Assembly: GCF_001442615.1 (NCBI RefSeq)
Contig: NZ_LMXN01000001.1
Coordinates: 718,694-782,693, forward strand
DNA from: Algoriphagus resistens
GTDB taxonomy: Bacteria; Bacteroidota; Bacteroidia; Cytophagales; Cyclobacteriaceae
Direction: 5' to 3'
Length of the DNA: 64,000 nucleotides
Positions 26,571-34,851 of this stretch are shown here, piece by piece. Every line of letters begins with the position of its first letter. Position 1 is the stretch's first letter. The position numbers were made by a program, and so were the translations under genes. The notes beneath the pieces were generated by a model. It saw only the letters and a list, made by a program, of their open reading frames with translations, was not told the DNA's origin and searched no databases.

Positions 26571-26883
26571 AACGTTGGCTACAAAGCATATGGATTATGG
26601 CGGATTTGCGGCTGATAGCAAGATTTTCTCTCCATAGCCAGGTTTGATCTCAGCGGACAGGAAGGTGCTTTGAAAACCGCAACACGCCATATGAAAGCCT
26701 TTGGGCATTATTGAAGAAAGCTGACCTTATAAAAGAGTAGGCTCTTTTCACAACACAACGTCTCAATTCTAATCAAATAAAAGGCAATTTGAGTTAATAA
26801 TATGAACAATAACTAGAGAGTAAAATCTTTACATTTTATAGTTCTGGTCAACAAATACACATTAATCTAATTATTTTTAAAAA
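26571..26883 (+). other. Intergenic, no gene seen
   Basis: About 310 bases upstream of the TetR promoter. It starts AACGTTGGCTACAAAGC, a phrase that resembles sequence between accessory genes elsewhere in Bacteroidota, but I find no supported feature. Confidence 0.4.
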
Positions 26884-26916
26884 TGTCTCAATATTGTGAC
26901 ATATTGCATATATTTG
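26884..26916 (+). promoter_or_regulatory. Operator and promoter of the second TetR operon
   Basis: TGTCTCAATATTGTGACA (26884-26901) is an 18-base palindrome with one mismatched pair. It is followed by TATATTTG (26909-26916), a -7 element only 4 bases before the ATG at 26921, so the mRNA would be leaderless or nearly so. Confidence 0.6.
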
Positions 26917-26920
26917 TGCC

Positions 26921-27478
26921 ATGTTAGATACCAGAACCAAAATCATAGCTGCCGCAGTGAGATGTTTTCGGGAAAACGAATCGGATAGCATGGAGAAAGT
27001 TGCTGATGAAGCCGGGGTTTCCCGCAGAACATTGCACCGGTATTTTGAAAACCGCCGGGATTTAATCGAATGCTGCAAAAAAGAAATGCTCGATAGCTGT
27101 AACAGGGCTATGAATGAAGCCTATGAACGTGATATAGACGTAGTAAAAAAGGTGAGGAATATGCTGTTTGCCGCTATTGAGCAAGGAGCAAATTATTCTT
27201 TTATCAAAAGGATCTATGAGCGGAGTGCCTTTTCAGAATTAGCTGGCAAAAAGGAATCTGAGTCCGGGGATGTCAAATTGAAATGGTTACAAATTATGCA
27301 GGAACTTCAAAAGGAGCACCGAATTGACCGTGAACTGACTATCCCTTGGATTTTTAATTTGTTCGGTGCAATCATTGAAACTTCAATCTATGCCGTTGAG
27401 TCCGGGGATATAGCTAGGAATGATAGTAAGAAGTTTGCCTGGGCCTCCTTTAAAGGGGCTATCGGATTAAAAGAATAA
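26921..27478 (+). CDS. TetR/AcrR-family transcriptional regulator
   Basis: 185 residues. The N-terminal HTH is typical: RTKIIAAAVRCF, VADEAGVSRRTLHRYFENRRDL at about 24-45. The C-terminal ligand domain is not diagnostic. It is followed after 5 bases by an epoxide-hydrolase-like gene, almost certainly one operon. The palindrome at 26884 overlaps the promoter region, suggesting self-repression. Confidence 0.93.
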   Translation: MLDTRTKIIAAAVRCFRENESDSMEKVADEAGVSRRTLHRYFENRRDLIECCKKEMLDSCNRAMNEAYERDIDVVKKVRNMLFAAIEQGANYSFIKRIYERSAFSELAGKKESESGDVKLKWLQIMQELQKEHRIDRELTIPWIFNLFGAIIETSIYAVESGDIARNDSKKFAWASFKGAIGLKE

Positions 27479-27483
27479 ACCAT

Positions 27484-28359
27484 ATGTCTCAATACGCTAC
27501 AGAAAATCTCATCAAAAAAGTACCAGGTTTTTCCAGTTGCTTTCAAAAAGTCAATGACATAAATCTTCACTACGTCTTAGGAGGAAGCGGAGAGCCTTTA
27601 CTGTTGTTACCGGGATGGCCACAGACTTGGTGGTCTTTTCGCCATATCATGACCGCTCTCGCTGAAAAGTATACAGTAATTGTAGTTGACCTACGTGGAA
27701 TGGGAGATAGTGATAAGCCTGTGGAAGGTTATTCCAAGAGGAATATGGCCGGTGATATCAACGAGCTGACACTTGCTTTAGGATACGACAGGGTACATGT
27801 GGCCGGACATGATATCGGAGCCAATGTAGCGTATTCCTTTGCGGTCAATCATCCGGAAAAAACCAATAAACTGATACTATTGGATACCCCGCCTCCCGAA
27901 GAAAATATGTATCGGCTACCAATGTTACCTGTAGGAGCCCCTGTATATCCATGGTGGGTGGCTTTTAATCAGGTAGACGACCTGCCTGTTCAACTGCTGG
28001 AAGGACGCTTTGGGTTATTGTTGGACCATCTTTTGGATAAGCTCCTTATCAATAAAGAGGCAATCAATGATTTTGACCGCTCTGTGTACCTTCAGCATTA
28101 CAACAAAAAAGAAAATATAAGAGCGTCCAATGCCTGGTATCAGACCTTCGTCCAGGATATTTCAGAACAGAAGACCTATCCGAAAATCAAAGCCCCAACC
28201 AAAGGAATGGCCTCATCGGCTGGTTTTGGAATTCTGGATGATTTTCTGTCCCGCAATGTCCTGGAGTATGAAATGATGGAAATAGAGGGAGCCGGACATT
28301 TTCTTCATGAGGAGAAACCAGAGCAGATTGTAAAAGCGATCTCAGAGTTTCTGGATTAA
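27484..28359 (+). CDS. Alpha/beta-fold hydrolase, epoxide-hydrolase/haloalkane-dehalogenase type
   Basis: 291 residues. LLPGWPQTWWSFR (oxyanion HGxP-like region, Gly-Trp-Pro), DLRGMGDSDKP, and GHDIGANVAY with Asp110 as nucleophile; the His is in GAGHFLHEEKP. An Asp nucleophile points to epoxide hydrolases or dehalogenases, not serine esterases. Cytosolic. Probably repressed by the preceding TetR and induced by a xenobiotic or reactive metabolite (inference). Confidence 0.9.
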   Translation: MSQYATENLIKKVPGFSSCFQKVNDINLHYVLGGSGEPLLLLPGWPQTWWSFRHIMTALAEKYTVIVVDLRGMGDSDKPVEGYSKRNMAGDINELTLALGYDRVHVAGHDIGANVAYSFAVNHPEKTNKLILLDTPPPEENMYRLPMLPVGAPVYPWWVAFNQVDDLPVQLLEGRFGLLLDHLLDKLLINKEAINDFDRSVYLQHYNKKENIRASNAWYQTFVQDISEQKTYPKIKAPTKGMASSAGFGILDDFLSRNVLEYEMMEIEGAGHFLHEEKPEQIVKAISEFLD

Positions 28360-28676
28360 ATCGACCTGATACAATTGACAGAATATTTCATAAATACGGT
28401 CTATTACTGGAGGTTTTAAAACCTAGGTGCATAACTTGAACCGGTTTCAATAGCCTGGTAAACGGGGATTTTAGAAGATTTTATTCGCTATCCAGGCTTT
28501 AAACCGGAAACTTAAACCCAAACCAATCTGACTGTTTCCAAAGGTGAAAACAGGATGAAACGAGATAGGAAACCTCTTATTGAAAGAGTTCTTGTTCAGG
28601 GGTGGGGAATGGGTTGGCTGAAACCTGAGTTGAGTACATAGAAACTTAGACGCAGATGAAAGAATAAGCCATAAAG

Positions 28677-28983
28677 GCCAAAGGCATCACACTTTACTCA
28701 GAAAGTGTTGGAAAGGAAGGCAATCCTGTCATCCTGTTGGTGCCTGGAGCGACAGTCTCCATGCTTTATTATGACGAGTGATTCTTCCGAAAATTGGCAG
28801 GTAAAGGGTTTTTTGTTATCCGCTACGACAACAAGGATGTCGGGAAATCCACTTTCTATGAACCTGGAACAACTCCCTACGATATAGTAGATCTGGTAAA
28901 TGATGCAGTTTCGGTTTTAGAAGGGTTCAGGGTTGAAAAGGCCCATTTGGTAGGCATGTCCCTAGGTGGATTGATCTCCCAGT
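28677..28983 (+). pseudogene. Alpha/beta hydrolase remnant
   Basis: In one frame the bases encode AKGITLYSESVGKEGNP, VILLVPGATVSMLYYDE, a TGA stop (28779-28781), then FFRKLAGKGFFVIRYDNKDV and the nucleophile elbow GMSLGG. After GLISQ the similarity is lost. There is also no start codon in frame. It is a dead serine hydrolase gene with a nonsense change and a lost C-terminal half. Confidence 0.75.
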
Positions 28984-29094
28984 CCAGAGACCGTTATTTC
29001 CCTGCCCCGTATGGTTCCAATAGCCGGTTGCCGGGCACTCACCGAAGTTATGGATAAAAGCACCAGAAGGTAGAGGGCCTCTCCTGGCCCAGCT

Positions 29095-30489
29095 TCATTG
29101 TTTTACCCACATAAGCTGATTGAGATTAAGCCCCTTGACTTCTGACAGGGGGTCGACGATAAAAGAATAGTGTATATCATGCCCATTAAGCCCTGCCGCC
29201 TTTAAAGAATTGTTGCCTGAGAAAGTCAACGGCTGATCAGGAAGGGAATCCTGCAGATACGTGGAATAAAGTTTTCCGTCTTTCTGATAAATAGTCAGAC
29301 TGTCGTAGCCTCCTTCCAGCCTGTATGTTCCCGTAAATTTTTCCTGATCGGTGACGGGTTTGCTGACAAGCAACGGTAGGATCAGTCCGGCGATATAGTC
29401 GTTGATCCTGTTGAACGGAAAATCAGTTGTATTGGCCAGTAGTACCCAGCCTATTTTTAATTCTGGATTAAATATGATCTCGCTGCGTGCACCCAGCATC
29501 GAGCCTTCATGAACAATAAAAGGATAGGGGCGTAACCAACCGATCCCCAGCTGCTGCATCATTCTTGTGCTCTTTCCGGAAAGAACGGAGTTATGGTCAC
29601 TGAACTGTGCACTGATAAATTTTGAAAGATCCGACGCACTTGAATACATTCCTGCTGCATAAACCATGGAATTGGGATAATAGTCAGGCGTTTTGATAAA
29701 GCCGTCAACTTCTCCGGTATAATGATATCCCTTGGCGATGGTATTGCCCCTGGAGCTGAAGGTACCGAACCCTGTGTTTGTGAGGTTCAAAGGCTCACAG
29801 ATTTTTGAAAGAATATATTCTTGATAATCCATCCCCGCGGCTCTCTCCAGGGCCAGGCCCAGCATACCATAGCCCAGGTTTGAATAATGGCGCTTATCCT
29901 GGCTTAAATACTGGTAGTCCGGATTGTTTTTACTTACAAACTGCAGAGATCGGATGAATTCTTCCTTAGATGCAGATTGTATTGCCCCTTGTTCTTTTTT
30001 GGTCAACAGCCATTTGTCAATCTGCTTGGCAAAACCAATGTCTGCGGGAGAATTCCGTGGAAGCCCCGAGTTATGGGTCGCCAGCTCAAACAAGGTAATG
30101 CTGTCTGCGAACTGCTGATTTTTTGTACCGGAATATTCCGGTACGTACAGTCTAAGTTCATCATACATAGCTACAGTGCCCTGATCAACCAACTGCATGA
30201 ACATGGTGGCAGTGAACATTTTGGTGATGGACTGGATCTGGTATTTGGAATCAATGGTGGCAGGGGTTTTATTTTCCAGGTCTGTGAATCCCTGCGCATT
30301 GCTGAAAATAAGCTCGTCCCCATGTACTATGGCAAGTACCAGACTCGGTGAATGGTACCTTTCCTGAAAACCTTTTACCCCAAGTTCCAACTGCGCGTGA
30401 ATAGAATCATTTAGTATCTGGAATGCCGCAAGGTGATGCGACAGGAGCCAAAAAAACGTGACAATGGATAAATTCAGTCTGAGTCTCAT
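29095..30489 (-). CDS. Serine hydrolase, beta-lactamase class C family
   Basis: 464 residues with a signal peptide (…LLSHHLAA). The penicillin-binding fold motifs are SITK (Ser87, Lys90), YSN (in KRHYSNLGYGMLG) and a later HEG (VHEGSMLGA) in place of KTG. A C-terminal lipocalin-like extension (about 375-464: FTGTYRLEGGYDSLTIYQKD) is typical of periplasmic EstB/Pab87-like enzymes. The likely substrates are peptides or esters; beta-lactam resistance should not be assumed. Confidence 0.92.
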   Translation of the reverse strand: MRLRLNLSIVTFFWLLSHHLAAFQILNDSIHAQLELGVKGFQERYHSPSLVLAIVHGDELIFSNAQGFTDLENKTPATIDSKYQIQSITKMFTATMFMQLVDQGTVAMYDELRLYVPEYSGTKNQQFADSITLFELATHNSGLPRNSPADIGFAKQIDKWLLTKKEQGAIQSASKEEFIRSLQFVSKNNPDYQYLSQDKRHYSNLGYGMLGLALERAAGMDYQEYILSKICEPLNLTNTGFGTFSSRGNTIAKGYHYTGEVDGFIKTPDYYPNSMVYAAGMYSSASDLSKFISAQFSDHNSVLSGKSTRMMQQLGIGWLRPYPFIVHEGSMLGARSEIIFNPELKIGWVLLANTTDFPFNRINDYIAGLILPLLVSKPVTDQEKFTGTYRLEGGYDSLTIYQKDGKLYSTYLQDSLPDQPLTFSGNNSLKAAGLNGHDIHYSFIVDPLSEVKGLNLNQLMWVKQ

Positions 30490-30594
30490 AGTGAAATTAG
30501 TTGTAGTTCACAAAACTAGGCTGGTTAATTGATCCTGGCCCACGCCATAGGATGTCATTTTTATGACATTTTTGCGACAATGACGCATGGCTTT

Positions 30595-31224
30595 TTACAG
30601 GATGTTTGGAACAAAAGGGAGTAAATCCTTCTTCCTATTTATCCTATGGGCCGTATTGAGTGTTATGATCAACAGCAAGAAGGCCAGTACAAAATAAGCC
30701 CATATAAAAAGCGGGATTTCCATCACATCTCCGATTTTGGTTATTTGCTGGTCAATGACCGGGAGAAACACTAGTACGATAAGTGTAGTAAATGACCACA
30801 GGATCTGAAGACTTAAAATTTTCAGGGCAGCCTGTCTGTCTTGCTTAGCTACAAGTGACCTTTTGAAAACAAAGTACAGAATGGACGGGAGCACCAGATT
30901 CAGAAAAGGAAAGCATAAAACAGCAAACGTACTGATGTTGATAAACTTCAGACATCTACTATAGGAAATTTCTGGTATGTCAATGTCCACTGATCCGCCC
31001 TGTTGATTGTCTACGTTTTCCCCGGCGTGGTGATCCCGCGAAGTTACCAGTTCCTGGGGACCGATATTCATGGCCTTACACAATGACCTGATAACGAATG
31101 GGCTGCCCGAGGAGGTTCCGTTCTCTATCCGTTGGATTGTCCTAAGGGAAACTCCCGACTTCCCGGCAAGTTCATTCTGGGATAGATGCTGGTGCAGCCT
31201 GTGCTCTTTTAGTGTTCTTTTCAA
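30595..31224 (-). CDS. HTH (XRE) regulator with membrane domain
   Basis: 209 residues from a TTG at 31224; an in-frame stop lies just upstream and no earlier ATG exists. Residues about 1-60 form a Cro/C1-type HTH (HLSQNELAGKSGVSLRTIQRIENG). Residues about 100-200 form three or four membrane helices similar to the DUF4870 type. A DNA-binding domain fused to a membrane segment suggests a membrane-bound one-component regulator. Upstream lies copy D of the RFH cassette, separated by 75 bases. Confidence 0.85.
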   Translation of the reverse strand: MKRTLKEHRLHQHLSQNELAGKSGVSLRTIQRIENGTSSGSPFVIRSLCKAMNIGPQELVTSRDHHAGENVDNQQGGSVDIDIPEISYSRCLKFINISTFAVLCFPFLNLVLPSILYFVFKRSLVAKQDRQAALKILSLQILWSFTTLIVLVFLPVIDQQITKIGDVMEIPLFIWAYFVLAFLLLIITLNTAHRINRKKDLLPFVPNIL

Positions 31225-31298
31225 ATTCCGGTTATTATTACAAAAGCTCCCTTAATATACCATGGCTTATGGGGAAATAACCCATCGGAAACCTATTT

Positions 31299-31483
31299 CA
31301 TATGATTATAATTTGTCTTTTAAGGGTCATATGGAATCTCGCATGCATTATAATCATCCCAGTGTGACGCTGGAGTCATGCTCGATTTCATGTGTTTATA
31401 TTTTGGTTTTTATAGGTCACATGGAATCTAAAAAGTATTATAATCAACCGAGTGTGTGTCGCTTGCACCCTGCTCGATCTGAT
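31299..31483 (-). repeat. RFH cassette copy D, two tandem units, partly decayed
   Basis: Minus strand. The outer unit D1 (31388-31483) keeps an open core (RLIIILFRFHVTYKNQNINT) but its first codon is ATC. Its TGA overlaps the ATG of D2. D2 (31299-31391) begins ATGAAATCGAGCATGACTC but a small deletion shifts the frame. D2 ends at an ATG (31301) that reads only ATG-AAA-TAG. It is 75 bases from the HTH gene, so any coupling seems lost. Confidence 0.75.
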
Positions 31484-31682
31484 GTGAACAAAGGGGAAGA
31501 AGAATTTGGCCCGGAAAAAGTACAATTCGTGGGAAGGGCATCTATCTAGAACTCGACTAACCTGCTTATTTCAAATTAAGGGGCAATAGCAAGGTTCTTG
31601 GATGGTAATGAATGCCGGAAATATTTTCCCTTGCAAATTGGAGTTTTATTAACATAACTTGCGGTAGTATTTCAGTTGCAAA

Positions 31683-32027
31683 ATGAAGAAACAGAGGATA
31701 GCGTACCTGCTCGGTCTTGTTTGGCTGCTTGGCCTATCCGTTACCTGTTTGGCGTTAAGCAAAACAGATGCAGAAAGGCCTTGGACTGCCGGGTTGGAAA
31801 TTGTTCAGGAAGCATCAATACAGGTATCGGCTGTTTTGGTATGCAGTGACTCCCCCAAAACCCCTTCCTTTGCGGTCGATTGGAGTCTGTGGTCCAGGTT
31901 CAATGCGCAATGGGTTTCATTGGGATATGAAGTAAAAGGCGCTTCTGATTTCTACCTGTTTTTCAAAAAGTCTCTGGCACTATTTGACGTGAAGGAGACT
32001 TTTGCCCATTTTTTTTATACCTGGTAG
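31683..32027 (+). CDS. Hypothetical exported protein
   Basis: 114 residues. The first 26 residues form a plausible signal peptide (MKKQRIAYLLGLVWLLGLSV, then TCLALS). The rest is short, with one Cys and a Trp/Phe-rich end (FAHFFYTW). I recognise no family. It could be a truncated gene, since downstream bases contain only fragments. Confidence 0.4.
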   Translation: MKKQRIAYLLGLVWLLGLSVTCLALSKTDAERPWTAGLEIVQEASIQVSAVLVCSDSPKTPSFAVDWSLWSRFNAQWVSLGYEVKGASDFYLFFKKSLALFDVKETFAHFFYTW

Positions 32028-32425
32028 GGTAGGCAACAAACTCTTCAGGAGGCTGTACCCGGTTTATTTCTGGATTTACCAAGCTATCATTCTTATATCC
32101 CTAACTGAACCGGTGGTATACTGGATTTCATGCTTCCTGATGCTCGCATTTTGGACACCGGTTATTTAGCAGAAATTTCAAAGCAGGGAAAACAGCAACA
32201 ATCCTATTATCTGCCTGACTGGGATGGGCGGAATCCACAGAAGTCGGTCTCCAAGCAATAGAAATGTGGGGTATCGATAGGGCTCAGGAAAACCAGAATG
32301 TCGTGCAATATACAGACCTGAGGGGACTGACCGTTTTGGCGGACAGACAACACGAATTGGTTAAAAAGCAGCTAAAATTGGATGGATTGCCCTGGCTGAT
32401 GTCATTTCTATTTTCTTAAAACTTT
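32028..32425 (+). other. Intergenic, possible gene debris
   Basis: 398 bases. Short frames such as DARILDTGYLAEISKQGKQQ and VQYTDLRGLTVLADRQHELV look protein-like but are broken by stops. No gene is supported. Confidence 0.4.
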
Positions 32426-32512
32426 ATGAAATCGAGCATGATTCGAAAGTCACACACTGGAATGATTATCTACTATTTTAGATTCCATGTGGCTATAAAA
32501 AAACAATTATAA
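32426..32512 (+). CDS. Leader peptide of the RFH cassette (copy E1), 28 residues
   Basis: MKSSMIRKSHTGMIIYYFRF then HVAIKKQL and TAA. Four bases after the stop the next ATG (32517) begins unit E2. The first ten codons are nearly those of copies A and C2. Confidence 0.6.
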   Translation: MKSSMIRKSHTGMIIYYFRFHVAIKKQL

Positions 32513-32516
32513 ACAC

Positions 32517-32618
32517 ATGAAAACGACACGATTAAAGTTATCATTAAAAACATACAGGGCAATGATTATTTTAATCGTCAAAGATTCCATCTGACCATTT
32601 TAAAACAATTGTAAACAC
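32517..32618 (+). repeat. RFH cassette copy E2 directly before the NSS transporter
   Basis: It repeats GCAATGATTAT … AGATTCCATCTGACC … GTAAACACATG and ends at the transporter ATG. Two extra bases between the blocks shift the frame, so the small frame from 32517 ends at TGA 32592-32594 without the RFH core. Confidence 0.7.
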
Positions 32619-34277
32619 ATGAAAAAAACAACTGATTCCTGGGGCTCCAGGACGGGTTTGATACTTGCGATGGCCGGAAATGCAGTGGGTCTCGGTAATT
32701 TTCTGCGGTTTCCCGTACAGGCGATCCAAAATGGCGGAGGGACATTTATAATCCCTTACCTGGTTTGTTTTCTGGTCATGGGTATCCCTTTGCTATTTAC
32801 CGAATGGTCCATAGGAAGATTTGGAGGCAAGAGGGGAAACCACAGTACGCCATATATTCTCGGGTCGATGGGCAAGAGCAACTGGTGGAAGTACATAGGA
32901 GTCTTTGGGATTTTTACCAATGTGGCCGTGGTCGCCTACTATACTTATATAGAGTCCTGGACTTTTATTTACGTCATCCACACCGTGATCGGGACATTTG
33001 TCGAAATGTCCCAGTCAGAAGTGAGTATGTTTTTTGTCCATTATGTAAATCTTGACGGATCTGATTTTGGTATTCCCTACCTTCCTGTACTCGTATATAT
33101 AGTTGTTCTGGGCATCAATGTATACATCCTGTCCTCAGGATTGGGAGGTATTGAGAAAGTCGCCAAAATAGGAATGCCGCTGTTGATTTTATTTGGGGCT
33201 GTGCTTGCTTTCAAGGGCTGGAGCATGGGATCCGATTATGCTTCAGAGACGTTTCCTGATGCGAATGCATGGGATGGTATCAACTTCCTCTGGACTCCCC
33301 AATACACCTCGCTTTTCGATCCAAAGGTATGGCTTGCTGCTGCGGGACAGATTTTTTTCACGCTTTCAGTAGGTATGGGATCCATCCAGTGTTATGCCTC
33401 CTATATCAAGGAAAACGAAGACATCGCATTGAACTCCCTTACTTCGGGCTTCACCAATGAATTGGTGGAAATAGTGCTAGGAAGCGCGATTGTCATACCC
33501 ATAGCAGCCGGATTCCTTGGCCTGGACTGGGTGATAGACAATGCCGGATTCGGAATGGCTTTTCAGACGATGCCCTATTTGTTTATGCAGTGGGGAGAGC
33601 TGTTCGGCGCTTTTGCAGGGATCTGCTGGTTCGGACTTCTTTTCTTTGCCGGAATTACCTCTTCATTGGCTATGGGGACACCATGGATGGGGTTTATGAA
33701 GGATGAGTTTGGGTGGGGGAAAATAAAAGGCGCCGTGTCCTTTGGTTTGCTGGCATTGGTAATGGGGTTGCCCACCATTCTGTTTTACAGGTATGGATAC
33801 TTTGATGAGTATGATTATTGGGCAGGGACGGTAAGCCTTGTGGTTTTTGCCTTTCTTGAGATGCTCTTGTTTACGTGGATATTTGGGATGGACAACGCAT
33901 GGTCAGAACTGAATAGGGGAGCGGACATCCGAATCCCCGGAGTATATAAATGGATTATGAAATACATCACTCCAGTACTTTTGTTGCTGGTGCTTGCAGC
34001 GGCATTGATCACTCCGGTGGACAATGATTGGGGAGGGGCGATAGCGGGCCTGCTTGATGGCAGGGGATGGGAGCTGGACCCGGGGTCATTGGTTTCGAAG
34101 ATTTCACATACTGACCTACAGCTCCTTGTGCAGAATGATCCTCTGAATGAGGAATTTTATAAAAACAAAATGTTCTTTTCTTCTTTGGCCCGAATACAGC
34201 TCATTGGCTTATTTCTGTTTATAGCAGCCCTTGTATGGTATTCTGGCACTAAACGTAAACAGATTCACCATGAATAA
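32619..34277 (+). CDS. Sodium-dependent NSS/SNF-family transporter
   Basis: 552 residues with about 11-12 membrane helices of the LeuT fold. Helix 1 has GNAVGLGNFLRFP, the sodium/substrate unwound region; NGGGTFIIPYLV and GIFTNVAVVAYYTY follow. NSS transporters import amino acids or similar solutes with Na+. The start follows copy E2 of the leader cassette. The end overlaps by 8 bases a 34-residue membrane peptide, as in two-component MetPS-type NSS systems. Confidence 0.94.
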   Translation: MKKTTDSWGSRTGLILAMAGNAVGLGNFLRFPVQAIQNGGGTFIIPYLVCFLVMGIPLLFTEWSIGRFGGKRGNHSTPYILGSMGKSNWWKYIGVFGIFTNVAVVAYYTYIESWTFIYVIHTVIGTFVEMSQSEVSMFFVHYVNLDGSDFGIPYLPVLVYIVVLGINVYILSSGLGGIEKVAKIGMPLLILFGAVLAFKGWSMGSDYASETFPDANAWDGINFLWTPQYTSLFDPKVWLAAAGQIFFTLSVGMGSIQCYASYIKENEDIALNSLTSGFTNELVEIVLGSAIVIPIAAGFLGLDWVIDNAGFGMAFQTMPYLFMQWGELFGAFAGICWFGLLFFAGITSSLAMGTPWMGFMKDEFGWGKIKGAVSFGLLALVMGLPTILFYRYGYFDEYDYWAGTVSLVVFAFLEMLLFTWIFGMDNAWSELNRGADIRIPGVYKWIMKYITPVLLLLVLAAALITPVDNDWGGAIAGLLDGRGWELDPGSLVSKISHTDLQLLVQNDPLNEEFYKNKMFFSSLARIQLIGLFLFIAALVWYSGTKRKQIHHE

Positions 34278-34374
34278 TTCAGCTTTGATTTTAGCTATTG
34301 CAGTACAGCTTTTGGTAGTTTTGACAACAGCTTATTGCTTTTATCTGGTTTTGAAAAAACCTGACCCGGAGTAG
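34270..34374 (+). CDS. MetS-like small subunit of the NSS transporter
   Basis: 34 residues: MNNSALILAIAVQLLVVLTT, a single membrane helix, then a basic LKKPDPE tail. It overlaps the transporter's stop by 8 bases. In characterised systems (MetPS of Corynebacterium) a very short one-helix subunit encoded just after the NSS gene is needed for transport. The identification rests on size, topology and position, not on sequence identity. Confidence 0.65.
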   Translation: MNNSALILAIAVQLLVVLTTAYCFYLVLKKPDPE

Positions 34375-34851
34375 ATTTATGGAAGAGTATAAACACAGGT
34401 TACTATGTAGTCAGAAAATCCGGTTATCATACGGTAAGGGTAGTGTGGCACTATCCTGACGTCGGTTTCAATTTAGTTGACATATCCTGTGACATGGACA
34501 GGAGTTCAGTTGCCTCCTTTTTCCGGTCCGGCCCAATAAATTGCCGTGGTGCCGATAAAAGAGGAGTTACAATTAGCCTAGCCTTATCAACCCTTGGAAA
34601 TGGTGTTGGTTTTGGGGGGAAATCCAACTGGTTTTTGCTTCCTCCCGCTTTTCCAATTTCTGAAGCTCTAACGAATTTCTATCTGATAATGCACGATGAA
34701 GCGTAAACTAGTATAGGAGACAAAACTCTTGTGTTCCCGATCTCAACTCCAATACTGCCCGTGAGAATAGCCAATCTTCCCTGCAAGTATGTCTGCGAAA
34801 AAGGGTATGGAGATACTGGGTACTATTGATTTAATTCTAAATACTAATTGT
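34375..34851 (+). other. Intergenic, no gene supported
   Basis: 477 bases between convergent genes. A frame at 34443-34706 has no signal, motif or plausible start and I reject it. Confidence 0.5.

Noticed and set aside
26571..26600. Integron attC-like phrase AACGTTGGCTACAA, with CAACACGTTG at 44655 and CGCCAACG at 46582
   Set aside because: Single short matches without a paired, foldable attC structure or an integrase in the window; too weak to claim cassettes.
28480..28560. Minus-strand ending that resembles a beta-barrel C-terminus (QIGLGLSFRFKAWIANKIF)
   Set aside because: Only about 25 codons, no further similarity; cannot be separated from chance.
34443..34706. 87-residue frame after the NSS operon
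   Set aside because: Non-ATG-like context, no motif, and composition unlike neighbours.
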